Under the pieces are notes generated by a model. The model had not been told where the DNA came from. It saw only the letters and a list, made by a program, of their open reading frames with translations, and ran no database searches. DNA of 35,031 nucleotides from positions 1 through 35,031 of the forward strand of contig JAJDBV010000036.1 of the NCBI GenBank assembly GCA_029261165.1. Reading direction: 5' to 3'. The stretch comes from Nitrospirota bacterium. Its GTDB lineage: Bacteria; Nitrospirota; Nitrospiria; SBBL01; JAADHI01. The position numbers and the translations under genes are program-made. This document shows, in pieces, positions 16,042-24,216 of this stretch (the first letter of the stretch is position 1; every line of letters begins with the position of its first letter).

Positions 16042-17976
16042 TTAATGACTTGCCGCCGGAACAGCTTCTCCAGCATCGGCGGTCACCTTCGACGGCGCTT
16101 TTTTCGCGGCGAGAGAGCTGAGCCAGAAGACGAAGAGCAACATTGTCCAGAAGAGCAGTACATTCATCGAATTAATATTCCCGGCATAGCCAAGCGGGTT
16201 CGTAAATGCCCAGGGCGAATTGTCCCGCATAATCTCGTTGACATGCCAATGGAGGCGAACAGAAGAACGAAGGTAGCCCATCACGGCCATCGTCCAGGTA
16301 AAGGCGACCGCCAACAGGAACAGCGCGTAGGCCCCACGGACCGACATCTGCCCCCAACGGATGGGTGCGACCTCTTTCGAACCCTTGAGCATCTTCGTAT
16401 TCACTGCGACCCCGACAAAGAGTGTGGTCAGCGTAGAAACGACCTGAGGCACAGAGAGCCCGATCCGGACATTCGCCGGGATGAAGTAACCGTAGATCCC
16501 TAGAAAGAGGATATTGACCCACGCCATGGCAAAGAGGAGGATCAAGAAACAATTCCCCTTCCAGGCCCAGGGTACCGTGATAATTCTGTTTGCACGCTGA
16601 TAAAGACAGAAGGTCAACACTGTCGTCGTAATCATTGTGTTGATCGCCGTATTTTTCGCTGACATCACCCCATAGTTTCCGACCACAGGATGCTGCTGAC
16701 CCCCCATTGCCTTTAACTCGGCCGGTGTCATCACCAGGGTATGCGGTGTCAACCAGGAGATGGTCGAAATCACAAGGATCGCAAGCAGAAACTTAAAGGC
16801 CGGATAGTAACGCTCCGCACCCGGCATCCGCCCCATTGCCTGAAAGAGATAGTAATTGACCGTGATAAAGAGTGTCGCGATCATGGTCGCCTGCATAATG
16901 AACACCCAGGCGAGCAGTCCGCCCATCAAGGTAATTCCCATCTGCTGGCGATAAGCGTAAATCTCTCTCATCAGCCAGTAGCCGGCAAAAGGAAGCGGGA
17001 TCAGATTGAGAATCCCCATGAACATTGCGATGTAGCTCATCCAGTCGTAGTGGGCCTTCTCCTCTAAGGTTTTGGATGACAGGAAGCGGAAGGCGGCATA
17101 GGCACCGACCACACCGCCCCCGAAAGCTGCATTTCCAAGAATCCTGTGAATGACGATGGGCACCATCAACGGTGTATGGATCACCTTCCAGATATCGCCC
17201 AGGAATCGTCCCGATTCGTCAACACCCGCAGGTGACATCATGAATCCGATCCAAGTATTCGCCATGACCATCAGAACAATGCCGATCGCATTGAGAATGC
17301 AACTGATGCCCAGATGGGTCCACTTCCAGTTGCCGTTCCCGTCGTTCATCGCATCCCAGCCATAGTAGTAGACATAAAGCACGCCGCTCTCCAATATGAA
17401 CAAGAGTGCATAGATATGCATGACCGGCTTAAAGATGCTGGCCAGATAACCGAAGAAGCCTGGATAGAGGGCCAGGAAGGTAAAGATGAGAATCCCCCCG
17501 AGGATGGCCGTCACCGAATAGGCGGTTAAACTGATCTTCATCATTTCGTGGGCCAGATCATCAAACTTCTTCCCTACCTTTCGATCTTTCTGCGTCGCCC
17601 CGATTAATTCCATCACGAAGACAAACATCGGAACGGCCAGAACAAAACTCCCGAAATAAAGATGCTGCTGATTGGAAACCCAGAGGAGCGTCCGGCTCTG
17701 GTAATCGCCGTAAGAACCATAGCTGTCCGGGTAGACCATCTCCGGGGCGGGAGGACCGGAAACGATTCCGAACTCGTTCACCCCGCCATATTGCTTGTCT
17801 TTTCCCTTTGATCCTATTTCTCCTTCTGCAGGCTCCGCTGATTCCTCAGCCGCCGCCTCTTCCTTACCCTGGGCGGATACATCCATCTGGGCAAATGGAA
17901 GAAGGAGAAGCATCCCGATCATACTGAGCAGGATCAAAGCCCCTATCTTTTTTTTCTTATTGTTAACACTAAACAT
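16042..17976 (-). CDS. CydA-like ('bd-like') polytopic membrane oxidoreductase subunit
   Basis: The protein has 644 residues: a leader, an acidic low-complexity stretch, then about 13 membrane spans. Landmarks of cytochrome bd subunit I are visible. SNQQHLYFGSF puts His105 where CydA has the heme b595 ligand. FILESGVLYVYYYGWD parallels the FFFES..FGWD segment with its proton-path glutamate (Glu196). MANTWIGFMMSPAG matches the ANxWMxxPVG region. IHRILGNAAFGGG supplies a histidine (His277) at the CydA His186 position. GRQPW and a Q-loop were not found, and it is longer than CydA, so it belongs to the divergent bd-like group reported in Nitrospira-type organisms. Whether it reduces O2 or acts as a quinone-linked electron-transfer unit is unknown. 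GGGAGG lies 7-8 nt before ATG 17976. Confidence 0.82.
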   Translation of the reverse strand: MFSVNNKKKKIGALILLSMIGMLLLLPFAQMDVSAQGKEEAAAEESAEPAEGEIGSKGKDKQYGGVNEFGIVSGPPAPEMVYPDSYGSYGDYQSRTLLWVSNQQHLYFGSFVLAVPMFVFVMELIGATQKDRKVGKKFDDLAHEMMKISLTAYSVTAILGGILIFTFLALYPGFFGYLASIFKPVMHIYALLFILESGVLYVYYYGWDAMNDGNGNWKWTHLGISCILNAIGIVLMVMANTWIGFMMSPAGVDESGRFLGDIWKVIHTPLMVPIVIHRILGNAAFGGGVVGAYAAFRFLSSKTLEEKAHYDWMSYIAMFMGILNLIPLPFAGYWLMREIYAYRQQMGITLMGGLLAWVFIMQATMIATLFITVNYYLFQAMGRMPGAERYYPAFKFLLAILVISTISWLTPHTLVMTPAELKAMGGQQHPVVGNYGVMSAKNTAINTMITTTVLTFCLYQRANRIITVPWAWKGNCFLILLFAMAWVNILFLGIYGYFIPANVRIGLSVPQVVSTLTTLFVGVAVNTKMLKGSKEVAPIRWGQMSVRGAYALFLLAVAFTWTMAVMGYLRSSVRLHWHVNEIMRDNSPWAFTNPLGYAGNINSMNVLLFWTMLLFVFWLSSLAAKKAPSKVTADAGEAVPAASH

Positions 17977-18109
17977 CTCTCTACCTCCCAAAAAGGGTTA
18001 TTTTAACTCTTGAAATTAAAATGCGGCATATCCCGGTACATTTAACTTTTCCACTTAATTCATACTCTAAACTTTATCGAGACCAAAAGTGATTCCAAAT
18101 CAAATATTT

Positions 18110-18262
18110 TTATTTATACGGATAGGGCAGATTCTGAATCGGCACCATCAAAACCCAGTTTAAGAAGATGAGATAGTAAAAGGCGCAGCCCACCGCAGCC
18201 ATGATAAAGAACCCTATTTTTGCTCCCATTCCGATTTGCTCATCTTGACCTTTTTCTGACAT
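18110..18262 (-). CDS. Tiny single-span membrane protein 2
   Basis: A 50-residue open frame: a charged N-terminus (MSEKGQDEQIGMGAK), one hydrophobic span (IGFFIMAAVGCAFYYLIFL), then NWVLMVPIQNLPYPYK. AAAGGG lies about 7 nt upstream. It is second in the operon, between a related 45-residue protein and the CydA-like gene. Small single-span subunits such as CydX stabilise cytochrome bd, so a similar role is plausible by position and size only. The spacing to the CydA-like gene is 133 bp with no other feature seen. Confidence 0.72.
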   Translation of the reverse strand: MSEKGQDEQIGMGAKIGFFIMAAVGCAFYYLIFLNWVLMVPIQNLPYPYK

Positions 18263-18339
18263 CTCGCATCCCTTTCACTTAGTGATAATTATGTTAGACC
18301 TTATCGCTTATGTTTCAATCCGCCACCCGTCGCAGCTTA

Positions 18340-18477
18340 TTACCCGTGAAGTCCAGGCGGAACACTCCCAATCATCAGAAAATAGTTTATCCAGATGAAG
18401 AAGGCCAGACAAACATAAAAGACTCTCTTCCCAATCTTATTGTCGACTTCTTCTCCCTCAACAGCCTCTTTCGCCAT
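18340..18477 (-). CDS. Tiny single-span membrane protein 1
   Basis: A 45-residue open frame with GAGGGGG upstream of ATG 18477. It has an acidic N-terminus (MAKEAVEGEEVDNK), then IGKRVFYVCLAFFIWINYFL and a short tail MIGSVPPGLHG. It shares with the next gene the pattern KIG - hydrophobic span - N..(F/V)LM.(G/V)..P, so the two look like diverged copies. It is the first gene after the strong promoter at 18531-18559, with about 47 nt of leader. Likely a small subunit or assembly factor of the respiratory complex. Confidence 0.72.
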   Translation of the reverse strand: MAKEAVEGEEVDNKIGKRVFYVCLAFFIWINYFLMIGSVPPGLHG

Positions 18478-18530
18478 TACCAAACCCCCTCTTCCGGTTT
18501 ACATTAATTTGACTGGTAGTAAATGTCGGG

Positions 18531-18559
18531 AATATATCTCAAAAAATAAAGCTTGTCAA
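18531..18559 (-). promoter_or_regulatory. Near-consensus promoter of the cytochrome operon
   Basis: On the minus strand TTGACA (18554-18559), 17-bp spacer, TATATT (18531-18536). Transcription would start near 18524. A TTTAC...GTAAA dyad lies in the leader just after the start point and could be an operator, which is a weak guess. Confidence 0.8.
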
Positions 18560-18621
18560 GAAAAAAGTACCAACAAAAATAGGCCAAAAACAGCCCCGTT
18601 CAGGTCTTGACTTTTTTTTTA

Positions 18622-18649
18622 TTGATGTGCTAGGATTTTGCGTTATAAT
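18622..18649 (+). promoter_or_regulatory. Promoter of the 47-residue membrane protein
   Basis: TTGATG (18622-18627), 16-bp spacer, TATAAT (18644-18649), divergent from the cytochrome operon promoter 63 bp away. The start point would be near 18656, with AGGAG in the leader. Confidence 0.65.
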
Positions 18650-18680
18650 GTGAATGTGAAGTTTTATAGGAGACCGTCGC

Positions 18681-18824
18681 ATGAAGCTCCCGAAACCCCA
18701 GAAAGATGCACCGTACTACTCTCATAAAACAGCACCGCTCTTCGATATGCTTGTCATCGTCGGAATGGTCTTTAACGCGCTCATGGCGGTCTTCGTCGTT
18801 CTCTATTGGCTGGATCTCGTCTAA
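18681..18824 (+). CDS. Tiny single-span membrane protein 3
   Basis: A 47-residue frame with its own promoter and AGGAG 8 nt before the ATG. The N-terminal third is polar (MKLPKPQKDAPYYSHKTAP). The rest is one hydrophobic span (MLVIVGMVFNALMAVFVVLY) ending WLDLV. It is transcribed away from the cytochrome operon and ends 15 bp before the convergent FGE-fold gene. I do not recognise a family. Its position suggests a link to the respiratory complex, but that is inference. Confidence 0.68.
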   Translation: MKLPKPQKDAPYYSHKTAPLFDMLVIVGMVFNALMAVFVVLYWLDLV

Positions 18825-18839
18825 AAAGGGTATACCTCT

Positions 18840-19688
18840 CTACCCTCCTGCTACCTGGCTGGTTGACCGCGCGCACCTGAATCCCATTGTTGTATCCCGA
18901 TAAAAAGGGAGCATCTTCATCCGCGCTGTCGTCCTTCCTGAAAGATGCGAATCGTTCCAGGACGCTCCTCTCATCACCTTCATCTTCATCTCATCACGCT
19001 TTGGCCCTTTCGGGTTCCGCGAGGGTGCGTGACGAAAATAGCCTTCCACATACCAATCCTGTACCCACTCCCGCGCGTTGCCCGCCATGTCGTAAAGACC
19101 GTAGGGGCTTTTGTCTTTCTCATAGGAACCGACAATCGCCGTCAGACTTCCCGCGTCTTCGTCACCGACAAAGTTTGCCGCCGCCGGTTGAAATTCTCCC
19201 GGCCAGGGCCAGACCGCCCCTTCGACGCCCCGCGCCGCTTTCTCCCACTCCGCCTCCGTCGGCAGACGCATTCCGACCCACTGGCAATAGTCATAGGCAT
19301 CTGACCAACCGATATAAACTGCAGGCTGGTTTGGGTGGTTCAGCAGTTCAATGTCTGTCACATAGCGCGAGAGGGGTGACCGGTGATTTGTCATTTTTAC
19401 AAACTTGGCATAATAGAATTGTGTGATCTCGTACTGGTTGATCTCAAACGCGTCCAGATAGACGGTCCGCTGCGGCTTTTCATCCCACGCCCCCTCATCA
19501 CTCCCCATAATAAAATCTCCTGCAGGGATTAAAATCATCGGGTTCTCCATCGGGGACTCCGAGCCGTCGATCCTCGCCAGAGGAACCGTGTCTTTGTCGC
19601 CTCTAAAACTCGACATCAGGCCGAAGAACCCGACAGCCGAAAGAACGAGTATGAACCAGAGCCACGCTTTTACAAATTGTTTAACCAT
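18840..19688 (-). CDS. FGE/SUMF1-fold protein, membrane-anchored, without FGE cysteines
   Basis: The protein has 282 residues. An N-terminal span (WLWFILVLSAVGFFGLM) is followed by a full SUMF1-type domain: MILIPAGDFIMGSDEGAWDE, YEITQFYYAKFV, MRLPTEAEWEKAARG, YGLYDMAGNAREWVQDWY and MRGASWNDSH...MGFRCAR. True formylglycine-generating enzymes bind copper through two cysteines in the GGSW.C....C segment. Here those positions read D and S/G, so sulfatase activation is unlikely, and no sulfatase gene is nearby. The domain is also used as a non-enzymatic or differently enzymatic scaffold. A second copy lies at 20816-21634. The ATG at 19688 follows AGGGATAG. Confidence 0.88.
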   Translation of the reverse strand: MVKQFVKAWLWFILVLSAVGFFGLMSSFRGDKDTVPLARIDGSESPMENPMILIPAGDFIMGSDEGAWDEKPQRTVYLDAFEINQYEITQFYYAKFVKMTNHRSPLSRYVTDIELLNHPNQPAVYIGWSDAYDYCQWVGMRLPTEAEWEKAARGVEGAVWPWPGEFQPAAANFVGDEDAGSLTAIVGSYEKDKSPYGLYDMAGNAREWVQDWYVEGYFRHAPSRNPKGPKRDEMKMKVMRGASWNDSHLSGRTTARMKMLPFYRDTTMGFRCARSTSQVAGG

Positions 19689-19741
19689 TATCTATCCCTA
19701 AATCAGCCTGATCTGAATTTAGCATAAAACGATTGTTTAAA

Positions 19742-19866
19742 TCAAAACCGCCGATTCGACTGAAATACTGCGTTATCGCCCAAAGGACTCCTCAACGTAC
19801 GAGTGAGTACGCCTCGGTCGCCCTTTAGCCTCTGGCCTTGTCTTTCAGACGACTTGACGGTTTTGA
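19742..19866 (-). repeat. Dispersed palindromic element, divergent copy H
   Basis: A 125-bp element whose ends TCAAAACCGCCGATTCGACT and (reverse complement) TCAAAACCGTCAAGTCGTCT are similar over 24 bp. The interior keeps the family order in reverse orientation (CTGCGTT, CTC-ACGTAC, GTACGCCTC, GGCCTTGTC) but little else. Copy H is about 54 bp from a gene on each side, unlike the others. Confidence 0.6.
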
Positions 19867-19919
19867 CGATGTCTAGGATCTTAGGGAAGACACTCACGAT
19901 ATACAACAATTATGTTTGA

Positions 19920-20615
19920 TTAGGGTTCGAAGGAATAACTTAATGTCGAAATGATATCGGCCTCTCCTTTTGAAAAGAGACTGAAATCTCCCTGAAAAAG
20001 AATCGTGACGATATCACCATGGTGAAGCGGTCGTGGGATGACTTTATCCGTTCCAATAATGAAGTCGGATGATTTTAGAATGGGTTTGTCATTCACCCAG
20101 ACCTGGACAACAATATTGGTCGGCGGTTTTTTCCCTGCCTTACCGATGAGATCGGGAGCACCTTTTCCGGAAAGGCGAAGCTTCCCGCTTAGGTTCTTTC
20201 TTTCTTCTGAGAGGACCACCATTAAGTCAAAAGTCACTCTCCCCTTCACGGTTGTGATCGGGGCGATGAAGTCATTTGGGTCTGAGTCTTTCGCCGACAT
20301 CCTACCGATAATACGCATCGTTCCATCGTTCATTTCCAGGACAACGATTCCGGAGGCCTCCCGCTCATTTCCGGCGCTGTCCTTCACACCTGTTTCAAGT
20401 TTTTCCGGAAACAGGGCCGGCACATCAAGAACCGCCTCCCTCACATTTCCAGGTCCTCCACCAAAGCTTTGATTTGCACTGGCAGAAATGGACGCAGATC
20501 GAATCTCTGGAGAGATCGACCAGTCGGCGGCCTCCACAGTCGGCAAGCCGACTGGATTCCAAAGAAAAGTGATAAAGACCATCAGAACAAATTTCATGTT
20601 ATACTGAAAAAACAT
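19920..20615 (-). CDS. Exported protein of unknown function
   Basis: The protein has 231 residues. A signal peptide (NMKFVLMVFITFLWNPVGL...VEAADW) precedes a beta-rich soluble part with no cysteine, heme or zinc motif. Segments such as TTVKGRVTFDLMVVLSEERK and PTNIVVQVWVNDKPILKSSD suggest an immunoglobulin-like or carbohydrate-binding-like sandwich. I do not recognise the family. ATG at 20615 has GGAGG with the best spacing. It is flanked by palindromic elements G and H and by the two FGE-fold genes, so the four form a small local group of exported proteins. Confidence 0.72.
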   Translation of the reverse strand: MFFQYNMKFVLMVFITFLWNPVGLPTVEAADWSISPEIRSASISASANQSFGGGPGNVREAVLDVPALFPEKLETGVKDSAGNEREASGIVVLEMNDGTMRIIGRMSAKDSDPNDFIAPITTVKGRVTFDLMVVLSEERKNLSGKLRLSGKGAPDLIGKAGKKPPTNIVVQVWVNDKPILKSSDFIIGTDKVIPRPLHHGDIVTILFQGDFSLFSKGEADIISTLSYSFEP

Positions 20616-20640
20616 ATCCCCCTCCAAAACCAATTTGACC

Positions 20641-20742
20641 ACTGTAACAATTCAGCATGCCCCTCTTTTCTTTATGACCACGTTGCTGCGGTACTCGCAC
20701 CTTTCCCTGAAGCTTAATACAGGCATGCTGAATCATCACAGT
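20641..20742 (-). repeat. Dispersed palindromic element, internally deleted copy G
   Basis: A 102-bp element. Ends ACTGTAACAATTCAGCATGC and (reverse complement) ACTGTGATGATTCAGCATGC pair well. The arms CACGTTGCTGCGGTACTCGC and CCCTGAAG are kept, but the central hairpin of about 50 bp found in full copies is missing. It lies between divergent genes. Confidence 0.75.
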
Positions 20743-20778
20743 TCTCTTCTATAACAGGAAGAAGTCCGTTCATGGGTC

Positions 20779-20807
20779 TTGACCCCCTATTGCGAACCAC
20801 TTATAAT
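20779..20807 (+). promoter_or_regulatory. Strong promoter giving a leaderless transcript
   Basis: TTGACC (20779-20784), 17-bp spacer, TATAAT (20802-20807). The predicted start point (about 20813-20815) is at or just before the ATG at 20816, and no ribosome binding site lies between. Confidence 0.75.
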
Positions 20808-20815
20808 GCCCAACC

Positions 20816-21634
20816 ATGAAGAGATTTATTTCCGACAGACGCGTTCCAACCTCCATAATCATAGCACTTTCCCTCTCAAGTTGCTTTCTGAAGATCCCCC
20901 CTCCCGTCCCCCCGCCCGACATGGTTGCGGTTCCAGGCGGAAAATTTGTCCAGGGAAGCGACAAAGTGGATACCGATCAGCAGTCCAACGAGTTGGGGAC
21001 TCGGAAACCCTGGTATCTCGATGAACACCCACAGAGAAAGGTGAAGCTCCCCCTCTTTTATATCGACCGCTACGAGGTCACCAATACGGACTACAAGGCC
21101 TTCATCGATTTCACCCGAGCCCGGCCTCCCGTTTATTTCCTCGGACGCAGTATTCCTCCCGGCCGGGAGCGCTATCCGGTCACCGACATCAACTGGCATG
21201 CGGCGGAACGGTTCTGCCGATGGAAGGGGAAGCGCCTGCCCACTGAGGCAGAGTGGGAAAAGGCCGCACGCGGGGCTGATGGCCTGGAGTTCCCTTGGGG
21301 AAACACCTATGACAAGCTTATGTTGAATGCCGGAGACTCCGGCATCGGAGATATCGCCCCGGTCGGCTCTTTCAAAGAAGGGGCAAGCCCATATGGTGCC
21401 CTGGATATGGCCGGGAATGTGTGGGAATGGACCGCCGACTGGTATCAAGCCTATCCAAAATCGACCTATGAAAGTGATCTCTTTGGTGAAAAACAGAAAG
21501 TCTTTCGTGGAGGCGGGTGGGGCGGCATCGGCCATTATGCCCTCCCCCTATTCTATCGTGGAGCCTACCGATCTTCCATCCCGCCTGAAGAAGCCTACGC
21601 GGATCTGGGCTTCCGCTGCGCAAAATCACCATAA
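20816..21634 (+). CDS. FGE/SUMF1-fold lipoprotein without FGE cysteines
   Basis: The protein has 272 residues. The N-terminus (IIIALSLSSC) is a lipoprotein signal with a lipobox at Cys24, so it is tethered to a membrane outside the cytoplasm. The SUMF1-type domain is complete: MVAVPGGKFVQGSDKVD, YEVTNTDYKAFIDF, LPTEAEWEKAARGADG, YGALDMAGNVWEWTADWY, RGGGWGGIG and DLGFRCAK. As in the other copy, both catalytic cysteine positions are replaced (G and A/L), arguing against sulfatase maturation. The gene is probably translated from a leaderless mRNA. Its stop codon is the first three bases of palindromic element F. Confidence 0.9.
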   Translation: MKRFISDRRVPTSIIIALSLSSCFLKIPPPVPPPDMVAVPGGKFVQGSDKVDTDQQSNELGTRKPWYLDEHPQRKVKLPLFYIDRYEVTNTDYKAFIDFTRARPPVYFLGRSIPPGRERYPVTDINWHAAERFCRWKGKRLPTEAEWEKAARGADGLEFPWGNTYDKLMLNAGDSGIGDIAPVGSFKEGASPYGALDMAGNVWEWTADWYQAYPKSTYESDLFGEKQKVFRGGGWGGIGHYALPLFYRGAYRSSIPPEEAYADLGFRCAKSP

Positions 21635-21769
21635 GGTTCCAGCTCACCCCTATTTTACCCCATGGCTGCGTTGCTGCGGTGCTCGAATCCTCACGTACAA
21701 CCATTACGCTCCGGTTCTACGCGCCTCGCGCCTTGCCCTGAAGCAAAATATGGGCAATCTGAAACCTTA
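21632..21769 (-). repeat. Dispersed palindromic element, copy F
   Basis: A 138-bp copy in reverse orientation. Ends TAAGGTTCCAGCTCACCC and (reverse complement) TAAGGTTTCAGATTGCCC pair. The left end includes the stop codon of the FGE-fold lipoprotein, and the right end is 5 bp from the argB stop codon, so it fills the whole convergent gap. Confidence 0.87.
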
Positions 21770-21774
21770 TGGAA

Positions 21775-22626
21775 TTAGGCCAGAATCTCTGTTCCGACAC
21801 CCTTATCTGTGAAAATTTCCAGCAAGAGGGCGTGGGGAACACGGCCATCTATGATGTGGGCCTTGTGTACGCCTTTTTCGATTGCGGTGAGCGCCGCTGC
21901 AACCTTGGGAAGCATCCCGCTACCGATCACGCCTTTTTTGATCAGGCGCTGCGCTTCTTTTCTCGAGAGCGTCGGGAAGAGCTTCTTTTTATCGTCGAGA
22001 ATCCCCGGCACATCGGTCAGGATCAAAAATTTCTCCGCAGAAAGGGCCGCCGCCAGGCTCCCGGCCACCAGGTCGGCATTGATATTATAACTCTTCCCCG
22101 TCTCATCGGCCCCCACGGGAGAGATCACCGGGATAAATCGGTCCCCTTCCAGTGCCTTCAGGATCTGCGCATCCACGGCTTTGACCTCTCCGACATGCCC
22201 CATCTTGTCCCGGCTGCCGCGTAACTTTTTTGCGAGAATCAGTCCGCCGTCCTTACCGGTCAGACCGACCCCCCTCCCGCCCTTCTGATTGATCAGGGTG
22301 ACAATCTCCTTATTCACGGCACCGGCCAACACCATCTCAACAATCTCCATGGTTTCCCGGTCAGTCACACGGACACCCCGGATGAACTTGGGTTCTTTCC
22401 CCATCTTCTTCATCATCTCGGAAATCTGAGGGCCGCCGCCATGGACAATAACCGGGTTCATCCCGACATATTTCATCAGGACCACATCCTCGGCAAACTG
22501 GCATTTTAATTTCTCCTCAAGCATCGCCGCCCCGCCGTACTTGACCACAATGGTCTTGCCAGAAAATGCACGAATGTAGGGAAGCGCTTCTACAAGGATG
22601 TTTGCTTTTTGATCCAGTTTAGTCAT
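21775..22626 (-). CDS. argB: Acetylglutamate kinase
   Basis: Phosphorylates N-acetyl-L-glutamate in arginine synthesis. The amino acid kinase fold shows [53 protein letters not shown] and LTDVPGIL. Length (283) is normal. ATG at 22626 ([19 protein letters not shown]) matches the usual N-terminus; ATG at 22635 is an alternative and both have weak ribosome sites. The frame runs on upstream through palindromic element C, but that is not protein-coding. No other arg genes are present. Confidence 0.95.
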   Translation of the reverse strand: MTKLDQKANILVEALPYIRAFSGKTIVVKYGGAAMLEEKLKCQFAEDVVLMKYVGMNPVIVHGGGPQISEMMKKMGKEPKFIRGVRVTDRETMEIVEMVLAGAVNKEIVTLINQKGGRGVGLTGKDGGLILAKKLRGSRDKMGHVGEVKAVDAQILKALEGDRFIPVISPVGADETGKSYNINADLVAGSLAAALSAEKFLILTDVPGILDDKKKLFPTLSRKEAQRLIKKGVIGSGMLPKVAAALTAIEKGVHKAHIIDGRVPHALLLEIFTDKGVGTEILA

Positions 22627-22644
22627 AATCTTCATCTTTCTTTC

Positions 22645-22785
22645 GTAACTATTCAGCATGCCTCTATTTTTCTTCAGGGCAAGGCGTGAGGAGCACAGAA
22701 CCGCAGCGTATGTGTCTATACGCGAGGATTCGAGCACCACAACAACGCCGCCATGGAGGAAAAGAGGGGTGTGCTGAATAGTTAC
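22645..22785 (+). repeat. Dispersed palindromic element, copy C (best-preserved ends)
   Basis: A 141-bp copy with perfect 14-bp terminal inverted repeats (GTAACTATTCAGCA / TGCTGAATAGTTAC) and a perfect inner hairpin (GCGTAT-GTGTCT-ATACGC). Its right end touches the hslU stop codon. It separates hslU from argB. Confidence 0.9.
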
Positions 22786-24165
22786 TTATAATATGTACCT
22801 TGTCAGGTCCTCATCTTCGATAATGTCCTGCATCCGTTCCCGGACATATTCGGCATCAATCACCACCTTTTTTTTCTCTAACTCCGGCGCCGCAAACGAG
22901 ATCTTCTCCAGAAGACGTTCCATGATGGTAAAGAGACGTCTGGCACCGATATTCTCCGCGCGCCCGTTAACCGTCACCGCTGTTTCCGCGATCTCTTCGA
23001 TCCCGTCTTTTGTAAACTCAAGATCCACCCCTTCGGTCTCCAGAAGTCCGACATACTGTTTTTCGAGCGAATTCTGCGGCTCCGTCAGGATACGGACAAA
23101 GTCTTCTTTACCGAGGGAGGACAACTCCACCCGAATCGGAAAACGCCCCTGCAACTCCGGGATCAGGTCTGAGGGCTTGGCCATATGAAAGGCGCCCGCA
23201 GCGATAAAAAGAATATGGTCTGTTTTCACCATGCCATACTTTGTGTTGATCGTAGAACCCTCTACAATCGGGAGCAGGTCCCTCTGGACCCCTTCTCTGG
23301 AGACATCCGGCCCCTGGCCCCCGTTTCGGCTCGCAACCTTGTCGATCTCATCGAGAAAGACGATTCCCGCATTCTCAACCCGACTGACAGCGTCATGAAT
23401 GACTTCATCCATATCGATCAGTTTTTGTGCCTCTTCCTGGTTTAAGATTGAGAGGGCCTCTGCGACCTTGAGCCTCCGTTTCTTGCTCTTTCCGGGCATC
23501 ATATTCCCAAGCATCTCCCTCAGGTTCATCTCAAGATCTTCCATGCCGACATTCGAAATGACCCCGATTGGCGGCATCGACTTGTCTTTGACTTCGAGTT
23601 CAACCGAGCGTTCATCAAGTTTCCCTTCACGGAGTTGATCGCGGAGCTTCTCTCGGCTCTGTTCATAGGAGTCCGGTTTTTTCTCCGGCACCTCCCGGGG
23701 TCCGCTGTAAACACCGGATGGAGGACGCAGGGGCGGCGGCGGGAGCAGAAGATCAAGCAAACGGTCCTCCGCGAGTTTCGCCGCTTTTTCCCGGACGGTC
23801 TCACTGTGTTGTGCCTTGACCATGTTGACCGATAATTCCACGAGGTCACGGATGATCGATTCTACATCCCGGCCCACGTAGCCCACCTCGGTAAACTTTG
23901 AGGCCTCGACCTTCAGGAAAGGCGCGCCGGACAGCTTCGCCAGTCGGCGGGAGATCTCTGTTTTGCCAACCCCCGTCGGTCCAATCATGATGATGTTCTT
24001 CGGCAGGACTTCATCTATCAAATCAGGAGAAAGACGCTGCCGCCGCCATCGATTTCTCAGGGCAATGGCAACCATCCGTTTCGCCTCTTTTTGACCCACA
24101 ATATATTTATCAAGTTCTTCTACAATCTTCCGGGGGATTAAATCCCCATAATCAATTGATAACAT
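22786..24165 (-). CDS. hslU: ATP-dependent protease ATPase subunit HslU
   Basis: AAA+ unfoldase that feeds substrates to the HslV peptidase. Visible parts: [20 protein letters not shown], Walker [10 protein letters not shown], the variable I-domain (about 110-240), Walker [27 protein letters not shown], and a sensor-2-like [13 protein letters not shown]. The C-terminal tail [12 protein letters not shown] matches the segment that docks into HslV. Length (459) is standard. GGAG lies about 10 nt before the ATG. hslV is directly upstream, separated by palindromic element D. Confidence 0.97.
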   Translation of the reverse strand: MLSIDYGDLIPRKIVEELDKYIVGQKEAKRMVAIALRNRWRRQRLSPDLIDEVLPKNIIMIGPTGVGKTEISRRLAKLSGAPFLKVEASKFTEVGYVGRDVESIIRDLVELSVNMVKAQHSETVREKAAKLAEDRLLDLLLPPPPLRPPSGVYSGPREVPEKKPDSYEQSREKLRDQLREGKLDERSVELEVKDKSMPPIGVISNVGMEDLEMNLREMLGNMMPGKSKKRRLKVAEALSILNQEEAQKLIDMDEVIHDAVSRVENAGIVFLDEIDKVASRNGGQGPDVSREGVQRDLLPIVEGSTINTKYGMVKTDHILFIAAGAFHMAKPSDLIPELQGRFPIRVELSSLGKEDFVRILTEPQNSLEKQYVGLLETEGVDLEFTKDGIEEIAETAVTVNGRAENIGARRLFTIMERLLEKISFAAPELEKKKVVIDAEYVRERMQDIIEDEDLTRYIL

Positions 24166-24216
24166 CAGATTTTGACTCCATCAGGATAGCATAACACCTT
24201 TTTAATATACGGCTTT

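Noticed and set aside
22627-22740. N-terminal extension of argB with a [10 protein letters not shown]-like sequence, seen again as an open frame at 29680-29904
   Set aside because: Both are translations of the palindromic element on the minus strand, not a shared protein domain.
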